This document shows, piece by piece, positions 35,402-46,300 of a stretch of 64,000 bases of DNA. Source of the stretch: Chryseosolibacter sp964563295 (GTDB taxonomy: Bacteria; Bacteroidota; Bacteroidia; Cytophagales; Cyclobacteriaceae); the NCBI GenBank assembly GCA_964563295.1, contig CAZLWX010000005.1, positions 5,144-69,143 of the forward strand, read 5' to 3'. The first letter of the stretch is position 1. Each line of letters opens with the position of its first letter. The position numbers and the translations under genes are program-made. The notes beneath the pieces were generated by a model, which had not been told where the DNA came from, made no database searches, and saw nothing but the letters and a program-made list of their open reading frames with translations.

Positions 35402-35409
35402 CAAATATA
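35402..35409 (-). promoter_or_regulatory. Bacteroidota minus-7 promoter box upstream of lysA
   Basis: The minus strand reads TATATTTG, a perfect match. The implied transcription start near 35398 leaves a leader of about 11 bases. No minus-33 TTG is evident. Confidence 0.5.
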
Positions 35410-35560
35410 TAAGCCGATTCCCGAGAATAAAGGGAGGAACTGGTTTTAAATGCCGGCGCCGATCCCGGGAACAGGACGACGAGAACACGGCATTCGGTCG
35501 GAAACAACCGGTCCGATCCTCAAATGAAGTCAACGTGTTCCCAATTCCGTTAATCCGGCA

Positions 35561-35568
35561 TACTTTTG
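35561..35568 (+). promoter_or_regulatory. Bacteroidota minus-7 promoter box at the alpha/beta hydrolase start
   Basis: TACTTTTG is a perfect TAnnTTTG match only 5 bases before ATG 35574, so the transcript would be leaderless or nearly so. Divergent from the lysA promoter within a 186-base spacer. Confidence 0.45.
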
Positions 35569-35573
35569 TCGAC

Positions 35574-36338
35574 ATGAAACTCTTCTTTCGCGAACTCGGA
35601 AAAGGTCAGCCTATCGTAATCATGCACGGCATCTTTGGGTCGTCTGATAACTGGTTGACACAGGCCCGCATATTATCCGCTCACTACCATGTATTTTCTC
35701 TCGATCTGCGGAACCACGGCCAGTCACCGCACGAAGACGCCTTCAACTACCCGGTGATGGTCAGTGACCTCGTGGAATTCATCGACGACCATGGTTTGCG
35801 AGACCCCATTGTCATCGGCCATTCGATGGGTGGAAAGGTCGCGATGAACTTTGCCCTTGCGCACCCAACCAAGTTGTCGAAGCTGATCGTTGTCGACATC
35901 GCTCCCAAACCATACAATCTTGAACATTACACCATTCTTGAAGGGCTCAAGGCCATACCGATTGACTCGATAACGTCGCGGACAGAGGCCGACGAAAAGC
36001 TTTCTGAATTCGTTCCCGAGCCCGAGGTGCGACAATTTCTCTTGAAGAACCTCCAACGTAAACCTGAAGGAGGTTTTGGCTGGAAGTTAAACTTGAAATC
36101 GATCGACAAGAATTTACCTAAGATTGGCCTTGACCTCGAGTTCAAGGGGACGTTCACAAAACCGACGCTGTTCATTCGCGGCGCGAAATCTCCTTACATC
36201 AAAGACCACGACATCGACAAGATTCAGCCGATTTTTCCGATGGTCGAAATGAAGACGTTGGACACTGGCCATTGGGTCCAGGCTGAGAAACCGAAAGAAT
36301 TTGTCGAAACGGTCGAAGGTTGGCTGTCGAAAAATTAG
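35574..36338 (+). CDS. Alpha/beta-fold hydrolase (YbfF-like esterase)
   Basis: A 254-residue cytosolic serine hydrolase. It begins MKLFFRELGKGQPIVIMHG with the HG oxyanion element. The nucleophile elbow is GHSMGGKVAMNFA (Ser near residue 84), a cap region follows, and the catalytic His lies in LDTGHWVQAEKP near the C-terminus. The order and length match YbfF/ABHD11-like acyl esterases. The frame is open far upstream, but ATG 35574 is chosen because it gives the family N-terminus. Confidence 0.9.
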   Translation: MKLFFRELGKGQPIVIMHGIFGSSDNWLTQARILSAHYHVFSLDLRNHGQSPHEDAFNYPVMVSDLVEFIDDHGLRDPIVIGHSMGGKVAMNFALAHPTKLSKLIVVDIAPKPYNLEHYTILEGLKAIPIDSITSRTEADEKLSEFVPEPEVRQFLLKNLQRKPEGGFGWKLNLKSIDKNLPKIGLDLEFKGTFTKPTLFIRGAKSPYIKDHDIDKIQPIFPMVEMKTLDTGHWVQAEKPKEFVETVEGWLSKN

Positions 36339-36342
36339 GAAA

Positions 36343-37173
36343 TCATTTTTTCACCAGCAGCAGGCACGCCCAGTCGTCTTTGTCATCGCGTCGTGTTTCA
36401 GTGAGGCCTTGCGCTTGAGCTTCACGCAAAATCTCCTGGATGTCATGCGCATAAAATCCGCTTATTAAAAGATGACCGCCTTTCTGAAGGTGATCACTAT
36501 AGTTTCGGATTTCGTCCAGTAACACATTGCGGTTGATGTTGGCGAGAATAATGTCAAACGGTTCTGCGAAATCAAGTTCAGCAATCTTCCCTTTTTGAAT
36601 ACGGATATTCTCGGAATCATTGACCTTGATATTATCCTGAGCATTGTCGACACTCCAGTCGTCTATGTCGAACGCCTCTACTTCTTTCGCGCCCAATTTG
36701 GCTGCCATGATTGACAAAATAGCCGTGCCGCAACCGGCATCCATCACCCGCTTATCCGAATGGTCCAACATCAGTTGGTTTCTGATCATCAAATAGGTTG
36801 TCTGATGATGGCCCGTTCCAAACGACATTCTCGGTGTAATGATGATTTCGTACTCGTATTTTTTCTTTGGGCGATGGAATTCGGCGCGAATCAGGCAGCG
36901 ACTATCGACGTCGATTGGCTCATAGTTCTTTTCCCACTCGGCGTTCCAGTTTCTTTTCTGAATCCGGTCAACTGACAATTCGATGGGTGCAAGCGGAGAG
37001 TAACGTTCGATAACGGAGTGAAGGGCATCCTTGTCGTAATTCTCCGCCTCAGAATAAGCGTCAAAGCCTCCGTCTGTTTCCAGGAAAGTGTCAAAACCGA
37101 TTTCGGAAAACTCGGCAATCAGTATTTCCGCGTAAGCTGGATTGCAAGACACGCGCAATTGGGTGTAGAACAT
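36343..37173 (-). CDS. prmA: Ribosomal protein L11 methyltransferase
   Basis: PrmA trimethylates L11 using S-adenosylmethionine. An N-terminal ferredoxin-like substrate domain occupies the first 90 or so residues. The linker ITPRMSFGTGHHQTT and the SAM motif MDAGCGTAILSIMAAKLGA are present, and FDIILANINRNVLLDE matches the catalytic NxxN-like loop. The length of 276 residues is normal. It starts 3 bases after tpiA in the same direction, so both are in one operon. Confidence 0.94.
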   Translation of the reverse strand: MFYTQLRVSCNPAYAEILIAEFSEIGFDTFLETDGGFDAYSEAENYDKDALHSVIERYSPLAPIELSVDRIQKRNWNAEWEKNYEPIDVDSRCLIRAEFHRPKKKYEYEIIITPRMSFGTGHHQTTYLMIRNQLMLDHSDKRVMDAGCGTAILSIMAAKLGAKEVEAFDIDDWSVDNAQDNIKVNDSENIRIQKGKIAELDFAEPFDIILANINRNVLLDEIRNYSDHLQKGGHLLISGFYAHDIQEILREAQAQGLTETRRDDKDDWACLLLVKK

Positions 37174-37176
37174 GGA

Positions 37177-37938
37177 TCACAGGCTCTTAATGATGTCGGT
37201 GAATTCGCGCGACTTCAAGGACGCACCACCGACCAGCCCGCCGTCGACATCCGCGCCGGTAAATAATTCCCGAGCATTGGCCGCATTAACGCTGCCACCG
37301 TAAAGAATCGGGATCTCGTTGGCAACATCCGTGCCGTATTTTGCAGCAACGTGCTTTCGGATGACGGCATGCATTTCCTGCGCCTGCGCCGCCGTGGCAG
37401 TTTTTCCCGTTCCAATTGCCCAGACGGGTTCATAGGCGATAACGACCTTCTTTAGCGCTTCCTTATCGAGATGAAACAGACTCTCCTCGACCTGGTTGGT
37501 GACAAGTTTTTCGTGACCGCTCTTTTCGCGGACCTCCAACGGCTCGCCACAACAGAAAATCGGAGTAAGGTTATGGCGCAATGCCGCGTCAACCTTGCGG
37601 GCAAGAACAACTCCTTTCTCGCCGAAGTACTGGCGGCGTTCACTGTGACCGATGATCACATAAGAAATATCGATTGATTTGAGCATCGCCGCAGATACCT
37701 CACCGGTGTAGGCGCCGGATTCATGCTCGCTGCAATTTTGAGCCGCCACGGAAATTTTCGAATGGCTTCCGACGAGGGCTCTGACGGGCACGAGGTAAGG
37801 AAAAGGCACGCAGAACACAACCCTGACTCCGCCCTTAACTTCATCGTTTACCATGTTCAAGACTTCAGAAGCGAGGGTACGGGCCTCGTCCAGCGTCTTA
37901 TTCATTTTCCAGTTACCTGCTACAATCTGTTGCCGCAT
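37177..37938 (-). CDS. tpiA: Triosephosphate isomerase
   Basis: A 253-residue TIM barrel interconverting DHAP and glyceraldehyde-3-phosphate. GNWKMNKTL holds the active-site Asn and Lys, IIGHSERRQYF the electrophilic His, and AYEPVWAIGTGKTAT the catalytic Glu and the phosphate-gripping loop 6. YGGSVN closes the site. ATG 37938 matches the family start; the upstream extension is ignored. First gene of the tpiA-prmA unit. Confidence 0.97.
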   Translation of the reverse strand: MRQQIVAGNWKMNKTLDEARTLASEVLNMVNDEVKGGVRVVFCVPFPYLVPVRALVGSHSKISVAAQNCSEHESGAYTGEVSAAMLKSIDISYVIIGHSERRQYFGEKGVVLARKVDAALRHNLTPIFCCGEPLEVREKSGHEKLVTNQVEESLFHLDKEALKKVVIAYEPVWAIGTGKTATAAQAQEMHAVIRKHVAAKYGTDVANEIPILYGGSVNAANARELFTGADVDGGLVGGASLKSREFTDIIKSL

Positions 37939-37956
37939 CTTATAAATTATTTGCCG

Positions 37957-37964
37957 CAAAGATA
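37957..37964 (-). promoter_or_regulatory. Bacteroidota minus-7 promoter box upstream of tpiA
   Basis: The minus strand reads TATCTTTG, a perfect TAnnTTTG match, with an implied start near 37953 and a leader of about 15 bases. A TTG exists upstream but at 27-base spacing, too far to count. Confidence 0.5.
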
Positions 37965-38035
37965 ACAGAATCACCACATGGTCGGATGGTGCAAAACTGT
38001 GCGTCAGCCGCTTTAGAACTCCGGAATCAAGGGGA

Positions 38036-39337
38036 TTACTTCATGTACATGTAGTCAAGCGTCAGGTTCAGCAATGCGCGCACGCCTACGATCATCCCGT
38101 CTTCATCCATCATGAAATCAGGAGTGTGATGCGAGGGCGCAGTCGCCAAATCAATTTCAGGCGGGCATGCGCCGACGAAGAAAAACAAACCGGGTACTTT
38201 CTTTTGGAAGAACGAGAAGTCTTCCGCGCCAGTTTGTGCGTCAATTATGGCGACGTTCTTTGCGCCTGCCGCGCGCTGAAGGCTGGGCAACATCGTTGCG
38301 GTTAAGGCAGGGTCGTTGTATGTCACTGCAGTTTTCGAGTCGATCACAACTTCGGCGCGGGCTCCGGCGCTTTCCGCAATCTTCTCGGCCGTCAATTTGA
38401 TCTTCTCGTGAATTTTCCGCTGCATTTCGGTGTCGAAGGTCCTGATCGTTCCCGACATCTCGAGTGATTCAGGAATAATATTCTCCCGGATACCCGAATT
38501 GATCCGACCTACCGAAATAACGGCAGCTTCTTTCGTCAGCTCAGTTTGCCGGCTGATGATCGTCTGAAGGCCATTGATGATCTGCGAGGCAACTACTATG
38601 GGATCGACGCCTTTCCAGGGCTGTGAACCATGAGCCTGACGACCATAAACGCGTATAGTAAACCAGTCTGATGCAGCCATGAAACCCATCGGTTTGTACT
38701 CAATGTGGCCCAGCGGACTCGTCGCATGAATGTGTAGTCCAAAAATGACGTCAACCTTTGGGTTTTCGAGCACTCCTTCCTTAACCATCAGTTCTGCGCC
38801 GCCTTCTTCTCCCGCGGGAGGACCTTCTTCGGCGGGTTGAAAAATGAATTTGACTGAGCCCCTAAGATCTTCCTTATTCTTTGCAAGGATTTCCGCAACG
38901 CCCATGAGGATAGCCACATGTGAATCGTGACCGCAGGCGTGCATGACGCCGGTCTCCATTCCGTTGAAGGTGGTTGTTTCTTTCGAAGCAAATGGAAGGC
39001 TGTTGCGTTCGGTGACGGGAAGGGCATCCATGTCGGCCCGCAAGGCGATTACAGGACCCGGCTTAGCGCCCTTCAGAAGTCCAACAACACCAGTCTTGGC
39101 GACGCCAGTCTTTACTTCTATACCCAACGACCGAAGATGTTCGGCAACTTTTTCTGAAGTTTTGAATTCGCGATTCGATAACTCCGGGTACTGGTGGAAG
39201 TGACGGCGCCATTCAATGACTTTTGGTTCAATATCCTTCGTCATTTGGTCAAGCCTGGACTGGAGTTTTGGACTCACCTGACTGAAAACCGGGAGAGAAA
39301 GGCTCAGGAAGATTGTGGTGTGCAGAAATTTCCTCAT
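38036..39337 (-). CDS. Exported M20-family amidohydrolase/carboxypeptidase
   Basis: A 433-residue hydrolase with a signal peptide (SLSLPVFSQ). The family is the M20D aminoacylase/IAA-amino acid hydrolase type. Motifs include RRHFHQYPELSNREF, ALRADMDALPVTE, the metal-binding MHACGHDSHVAIL and the catalytic Glu in FQPAEEGPPAG; a dimerisation lid domain interrupts the catalytic domain. It probably removes amino acids or acyl groups from N-acyl amino acids or peptides in the periplasm. It is transcribed toward tpiA with a 98-base gap. Confidence 0.92.
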   Translation of the reverse strand: MRKFLHTTIFLSLSLPVFSQVSPKLQSRLDQMTKDIEPKVIEWRRHFHQYPELSNREFKTSEKVAEHLRSLGIEVKTGVAKTGVVGLLKGAKPGPVIALRADMDALPVTERNSLPFASKETTTFNGMETGVMHACGHDSHVAILMGVAEILAKNKEDLRGSVKFIFQPAEEGPPAGEEGGAELMVKEGVLENPKVDVIFGLHIHATSPLGHIEYKPMGFMAASDWFTIRVYGRQAHGSQPWKGVDPIVVASQIINGLQTIISRQTELTKEAAVISVGRINSGIRENIIPESLEMSGTIRTFDTEMQRKIHEKIKLTAEKIAESAGARAEVVIDSKTAVTYNDPALTATMLPSLQRAAGAKNVAIIDAQTGAEDFSFFQKKVPGLFFFVGACPPEIDLATAPSHHTPDFMMDEDGMIVGVRALLNLTLDYMYMK

Positions 39338-39482
39338 GTTCTAAATGAATTTTGGGTTGCGGGAAGATAGCAAAAAGGCTCTCGCAGTAGAAAAGCATTT
39401 CCCATAAGAGGGAATGACAGGAAATGTAGTCGTCTCCCGGGTTCCCTTTCGTTTGCAGAAGCGATAAAGGCTATGAGGGGTG

Positions 39483-39499
39483 GCCAAATAATATTTGGC
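39483..39499. promoter_or_regulatory. 17-base inverted repeat upstream of the secreted cluster
   Basis: GCCAAAT-AAT-ATTTGGC is a perfect 7-base-pair palindrome with a 3-base centre, 70 bases before ATG 39569. It has no T-run and so is not a terminator. The size and position suggest a transcription-factor operator; no regulator is identifiable in the window. Confidence 0.35.
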
Positions 39500-39568
39500 A
39501 ACAGCCGTGGTCCTCGTAATTGAGTAGCCTTTTCTCTAATTTTACCTTCTTACCTAATCGTAACTACC

Positions 39569-40318
39569 ATGCGAAGGATAGCCGCCTTACTGTCAATCGT
39601 GGTGTTTGGTACCACCGCGTTTGCACAGCGTGTTGCAGTCAAAAAAGTTGAGTTAGCCGGGGAACAAGTCATCGTTCACTATGATCTTGAAGACAGTAAT
39701 CCCGCCAATGACTACCAGATTTTTCTCTACTCTTCCCAAAACAATTTTACCACCGCGCTTACCCATGTCACGGGCGATGTCGGCAACGAAGTGAAGCCTG
39801 GTGCCAACCGCAAAATCATCTGGGACATCCGGAAAGAGCTCGGCCCCTACAAAGGCAAGCTGTCATTGGAAGTGCGCGGTCAGGTTTATGCTCCTTTTGT
39901 AAAGCTCCAGGGCTTTGACGTAAAGAAAAAGTACAAACGTGGAAAGAGCATAACGCTAACATGGAAGGCCAACAGCCCCACACCGGTTCATATTGAATTA
40001 TTCCGCGGTTCGTTGCGCGTGGGAGGTGAGAACAACCACCCGAATAACGGGCTTTACTCAATCACTATTCCGGCGAAAGCCAAGCCGGGAAAAGATTACC
40101 GCATCAAGTTTACCGATTCGCGCAATGGCGACGAGATTATTTACACCGGCTACTTCCAGGTTGTACCGAAGATCCCGTTGCTGCTGAAAATTGCGCCTAT
40201 CGTTGTTGCCGGCGGTGCCGCGGCGTTGCTCGCGCCGAAGCCGTCTCCAGGTGGTGGCGGAGGCGACGACAATGGCGATGACTTTATTGCGCTGCCGGAC
40301 CTGCCGGGCGGAAATTGA
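39569..40318 (+). CDS. Secreted protein with KNH-like beta domain and C-terminal hydrophobic helix (249 aa)
   Basis: The signal peptide ends TTAFAQ. Residues about 22-110 form an N-terminal beta domain (THVTGDVGNEVKPGANRKI). Residues about 110-200 resemble the Ser-Thr-rich GPI-anchored/Kre9-KNH family, a beta-sandwich of cell-surface proteins: KRGKSITLTWKANSPTPVHI, NGLYSITIPAKAKPGKDYRI. A hydrophobic helix (IPLLLKIAPIVVAGGAAALL) follows near residue 205, then a short Gly/Asp-rich tail. The product may be anchored in a membrane by this helix. It starts the cluster with the giant protein and the caspase, 40 bases ahead of the giant gene. The exact role is unknown. Confidence 0.78.
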   Translation: MRRIAALLSIVVFGTTAFAQRVAVKKVELAGEQVIVHYDLEDSNPANDYQIFLYSSQNNFTTALTHVTGDVGNEVKPGANRKIIWDIRKELGPYKGKLSLEVRGQVYAPFVKLQGFDVKKKYKRGKSITLTWKANSPTPVHIELFRGSLRVGGENNHPNNGLYSITIPAKAKPGKDYRIKFTDSRNGDEIIYTGYFQVVPKIPLLLKIAPIVVAGGAAALLAPKPSPGGGGGDDNGDDFIALPDLPGGN

Positions 40319-40358
40319 ACCTTGACCATTCTCCTGAACTGACTACAACTGTGCTGAT

Positions 40359-43300
40359 ATGAAATTGAGATTACCGATACTCATTCTTCTTCTCGCTATC
40401 TCCGGGATCGTCCACGCCCAGAGTTATAATCCTGTCCTCTGGCAACAAAAGGACGGACCGTTAGGTGGAGAGGTTATAGACATTGAATTTGATGCTTCTT
40501 CTGGACGCTTGTTCGCGATCGTTGGGGATTCGCGTTTACTTTACTATTCGGACGACGAAGGAGCAACGTGGACAAAGAAAACCACCGGCGCGGGCGATTT
40601 CAACTTCTTCAACGATATTGAAATAACCAACAATTCGATCTATCTGACTACTTCGTTCAGTGTCTGGATGTCCGCAGACGGAGGCAACATCTTTTCAGAG
40701 ATCTCTGATAATTCAAATTTCAACAATGCAAACAGGATCATAAGGTTGTCTAATGGCAGACTGGTGGTGCTTGGCAACAACGCGATCCACTACTCCATCA
40801 ATAATGGAGGAAATTGGACGCAGGGGTATCAACCCCCGACATCCTTTAACGGAAGATGGCTGGCCAGCAACGATGCCGACCAAATCTTCATGATCGTCGA
40901 TGAACGCCCATATCGCTCAAACGACTTCGGCGTAAATTTTAGTGAGTTTTCGACTGGCATTCCAGTTGGCGAACGGGTTAACAGCCTGGTTAGGAATAAT
41001 GCCGGCACTGGTATTTACTGTGTCACAGAAGAGAATATTTATGTTTCCGATGGTAATAGTGATTGGGTTTCAATAGCTGGGGGCAGTATTTCCGACGCGA
41101 CAATCTCCGATTTCGGCGGACAGCCCAGCTTCATTGAGTTCTCCGCCGATGGCCTGGGGATGTACTTTATCGATAACCTGAACAAGAAGCTTCATGCCAA
41201 GGCCACAGGCGATGGTCCTGCCAACTGGGCGCTTCGTCAATCCTCATTCCCGACTACTACCACGGATGTCGTGGCGGCAAGTGCGAAGAACTTCCCTACT
41301 GCCAACACGTCAACTGCATTCTTTGGCGCTGAAGACGGCGTTTACAAGACCACCTCGGGTGGTACTACCTTTTCCGCTGCAAATTCCGGCATCGCCGGGA
41401 TGGATCCCAGTGTATTCTTTGCCACTAGTTTTCAAGGTTTGTTCATGCAGGTTGGCCAGGATATTCTGCGCTCGACCAACGACGGCGACAGCTGGTCTCA
41501 GCTCTCAGGCATTCCACCAGATGGCATAAGCTCATTCATAACAAATAGCGTCGGCGATCAGCTCTATCTCGCCACCAGCGACAAAATTTATCAAGCCTTT
41601 GATGGTAGTTTTTGGTCGGAGATCACTCCTCCACTTTCATCGCTTTTCTTTCCGGAACTGTTCGCACCGGATGCTGACAACCTTTTCGCTCGGGATTTTG
41701 ATCGAATATACCATTCGCCTGACAGGGGATCCACCTGGTCGCCCGCGGTTACGATTACTGGACTGCCTATGGGTGGTATAGGACCCAATGATTTCGTTTT
41801 TATATCTCCCTTTGCGGCCCTCTGGCACTTACGTGACTTCGCTGCCGGGGTTGATAAACTGTACCTGATCTCACTGACGTATGCGGCTGATGTGCTCGTC
41901 TCCGCAACGGCCACCGATATCAGCGCCAACCTTCCTTTGAATGTGGACGATGTCTCCAACCTTTATGCGTCAAACGGAAAAGCGTATGCGGAGACATTCG
42001 CGGGCGGTCTCGCAGGTTCAGATGACGGGGGCCAGTCGTGGCAAATGCTTAGTCTAAGCAACCCATTTGGCGTTTTCCTTGCCCGCAACGGATATATGTT
42101 CGCCACGTTCTCAGGAAATCAAATTCACATATCGCGTGACGGCGGGGAAACATTTCAGACGACCACCCTTGACCTGAACGCATCGATCCAGGACATACGT
42201 GGGATTGACATCGATGCTGACGGAATTGCTTACCTCGCGATCAGGGACAATTTTGTCTACGCCTCAACAAAGTCAATTGTCGTTCCCGAAGCTCCAACGA
42301 ATGCAATCGAGTTAGGCAATATCGGGAGGACCGTGGCGATTGCTTGGGATGACAACAGCACCAACGAAGAACAGTTTAATGTGAGCATCTCCGTCGACGG
42401 AGTCAATTATACAAGTGCGGGTGTCTCATTCGATAACTCCTGTACAACGCCGAATGGGAGGGGCTTTTTCACGCTCGAGAACTTAACACCTGACACGGAC
42501 TACTCCATTCGGATTGTAGCCCAGAGTGAAGCCGGCACATCGGCGCCGACACAGGTTGACATCCTTACCGATGCTACAGTATGTTCGCCAACCATCCCGG
42601 ATAACCGAAGCTGGTCAGCGGTGAATTCTCAGGAGAGTGGCTTCCCCGCAGCGGGCCCAAAAACGGTGGGCATTGTTCACCTGGGTAACGGAAAGTACAA
42701 GGTCTCAGATGTGGGACTTGGATTGCTTGGCGGATCGCCTTTTTTTCATTCAGGCGACGTTTCAGCGACCTTCTACGAAAACTGCGGCGAAACTCTTCTT
42801 GGAGACGACGATAGAGACGTGAGACCAAATGGTGTAGGAACCTGGGATGGAGTGAATACCCTCACGCTGAAATGGAGAACCTGCAGGGCCGACGAATTTG
42901 AGACGATCACTTTCACTCTTAATGGTGATGATCCCGCGCCTGCAGCTCCGCAAAACCCGTTAGCTTATTCGCTTACTGCGACATCCATTGAAGTAAACTG
43001 GCAGACGTCTTATTTTCAAACATCCTTTGTGGTGGAGCGCTCGTTAAATGGAACTTCCGGTTGGACTGAAGTGGGTACCGTCAACTATCCGACGCAGCGA
43101 TTAGTCGACAACGGGCCGCTGACCGTCGGAACGACTTACTATTACCGGGTGAAGGCGTTGAATGCCGAGGACGAGGCATCTCCCTATTCCGCGGTAACGT
43201 CCGTCGCATTCTCGGTCCCGAAGTTTTTGTTGGGCGACAATGCCATCACCAATACCCAGTCAGCAACGATCGGGTCATACTTTGCGGATTTCAATAACGA

Positions 43301-46300
43301 TGGATTTGATGATTATTTCACCATGTCGTTCGACATCGAAACCGAATCGGGGAGTCCAGTAATATTTCAAAACAATGGTGCCGGGGATTTCACACCAGTT
43401 GTCCCGGTATTTGATAGTCAACCCTATTTCTTTGCTACGATTGCCGATTATGACAATGACAGCAAAGTAGACGTGCTGTTTCACGCTCAGGAAGCCGCTA
43501 TTGCCGATCTGTATAGGGGCAACGGGAATTTTACCTTTACGAAAGTAAACTCAGGCCTGGGCGACCTGGCCAATGTTACTGCCGAGGACATTGAGATACA
43601 ATCATCATCGTGGGGAGACCTTAACAATGATGGACTACTTGACCTGATTGTAGCAGGTCCGAGGCAAACGAATGGCAGCCAGGGCCGGTTGTTGGTCTAT
43701 CGTCAGAATGCAAACCACAGCTTCACAAAGATCCCCGCGGGTGATATGTCAACAGACACTGAAAGATCGTTCGGTGCTTTTTGGGCTGACTACAACAACG
43801 ATGGCTTCCAGGACGTTGCTATCGCCAATTCAGGCGGGCCCTGCAGACTCTATAAGAACAATGGCAACGAGACGTTTACGAAAATGATTGGAGGAGGCTT
43901 CGATGCCAACGCCGCCCTGTTGATCGCCTGGGGCGATTACAATAACGACGGGTTCATGGATATGTTTGTTCCGAATTCAGCGCAACACGCCCTGTACAAG
44001 AACAATGGTAATGAAACCTTCACGAAGGATGTGAGCACTCAAGTGTCGCAGATTGGCCAGGTGGTGGGTACCGTGTGGGCCGATTACAACAACGACGGCT
44101 ACCTGGACTTATTTACCAGCGGCTTCATTGGAGTTCCTGCACGTCTCTTCATGCGCGACGCATCGGTGCCCTCAGTTGTGACCTTCACTGAAATAGACAA
44201 TGAGAAGATCAATGACTTTTCCGTCTTCCACTATGGGGCGTCGACCGCGGATTATGACAGGAACGGTTTTATGGACATCGCCATGTCGGCATTCCAGTTC
44301 AGCGAAGACGGCGACGACGTTAGCAACGCCAACGGCAACCTGTTTGACAACAACATCCTCACAGGAAACTGGAGCGAGATAAAACTCAATCCGCTACTGG
44401 GCAATAAGGGCGGAGTTGGAGCCCGTGTTACGGTGCAAGCCGGTGGCATCACGCAGACGCGCGAGTTCCCAACCAGCAATTCGTTGGTATCCCGAAGCAC
44501 ATCCATTGCGCATTTCGGCATCGGTTCCGCCAGCACGATTAACAACATACAGGTCAAGTGGGCCAATGGCGATGTTCAAAATTATCCGAACCCGCCGAAA
44601 AACCAGTTTCTTGTAATCAACCAGGACAGCCAGGGTCCAACGATTTCCACGCGTGAGCCTGCGCACGAATCGGTTGATATTAATACTACTACCAGTATTG
44701 TCTTAACGCTGAATGAAGCAGGCACAGCAGTCGTTGGAAAGAACCTGATGATATCTCCCGCGGCAGGCGGTCCGGCGGTGTTCGCGCTGCCAGTAACTTC
44801 AGCGTTGAAGGATGGAAACAAGTTCACGTTTGCGCTGACCGGCAAATTGCAGCCACTTACCGAGTACACTGTAACACTTGACGCTGGCGCATTCCTGGAC
44901 AAATACACGAACCCTTCTCCGGAAGTCACTTCGCTGTCGTGGACATTCACGACTATCGCGGCGCCAGAGGCAGTCACACTGAGCCCCGCGCACAACGCCA
45001 CCGGTATCCTCGCCGACACCAAAATCAAGATTACGCTCGACCGGGCTACCACACCGGTAGCGGGAAAATTTCTACTTCTCTACCTCCACAGCAATTTGGC
45101 CGCGCCGATCACTGGTGTCGACCTCGGCGAAGCTGATCAAAATGGAAACGAATACACCTTTACACTTCCGTCAAAGCTGGCGTCTAATACCCAGTACAAT
45201 ATTTCTGTCGATGCCGGAGCATTTGTCGACGGGAACGGAAACGAGTCTCTGGAATTCCCAACGGGACTATGGACATTCACGGTGGGCAATGGCCCCATCG
45301 TATCCGCGCTGACGCCTGCGCACAACGCGACCGGCATAGACGCGAACACTTCGCTGAAGATCGATTTTAACGCCGACGTAGAAGCCGTGGCGGGAAAGTC
45401 GGTCAAGATTTTCAAGGCTTCGGACCTTGTTAACCCGGTGCATACTTTTGATGCCTCCGAGGGGACTATAGACGGCGCATCGGCGGAGTTTGAACTAACG
45501 GAACTCCTGGAATCCGGGATTGGATACAAAGTCAGTATCGAACAGGGAGCCTTTGTACTCGCCGTCGGCAAGAACGACTTCACGGGGCTTGCTGCAGCTA
45601 ATTGGTCGTTCACGACTTCGACAGGTCCTGTAGTGACGGAACTCTTACCTGCGAACGCTGATGTAAATGTCGATGCGAACAGCGCGTTGGTGGTTAAATT
45701 CGGCGAAACCGTAGACCCTGTTTCCGGCAAGAACCTCAAGATCTTCGAAGCCTCTGATTTGGTGAATGCTGTTGATGTAATCGATTTGTCGTCGGCCACT
45801 AACAACGGTGGTTTGGAATTCACGTTCACGCCAACCATTACACTTGCACCAAATACAACATATAAAGTAAGCATCGACGCCGGCGCCTTTGTATCAATTG
45901 CGGGGGGCAACAGTTTTGCCGGGCTGAATACGTCCGCCTGGTCGTTCACCACTTCGATAGGTCCCTCGATTACAGGTCTGTCGCCTGCGAATGGTTCGGG
46001 CGACATCGACGCCAACACCACACTAGTCGTTTCGTTTGGCGAAACCGTAGACCCCAATCCTGGCAAGAAACTCAGGATTTTCGAAGCCTCTGACTTGGTG
46101 AATGCCGTTGACGTCATCGATTTGTCGTCAGCCGCTAATAACGGTGGTTTGGAATTCACATTCACGCCAACAATAACACTCGCACCAAGCACAACCTACA
46201 AAGTAAGCATTGACCTGGGCGCGTTTGTATCAACGGCTGGAAGTAATAGTTTCGTTGGACTCAATCCATCGGCCTGGTCGTTCACCACGTCGGCAGGCCC

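Noticed and set aside
45137..46192. Long antisense open frame (about 350 codons) inside the giant gene
   Set aside because: It lies opposite the repeated Ig region, has no signal or known domain, and is a by-product of the biased codon pattern of the sense strand.
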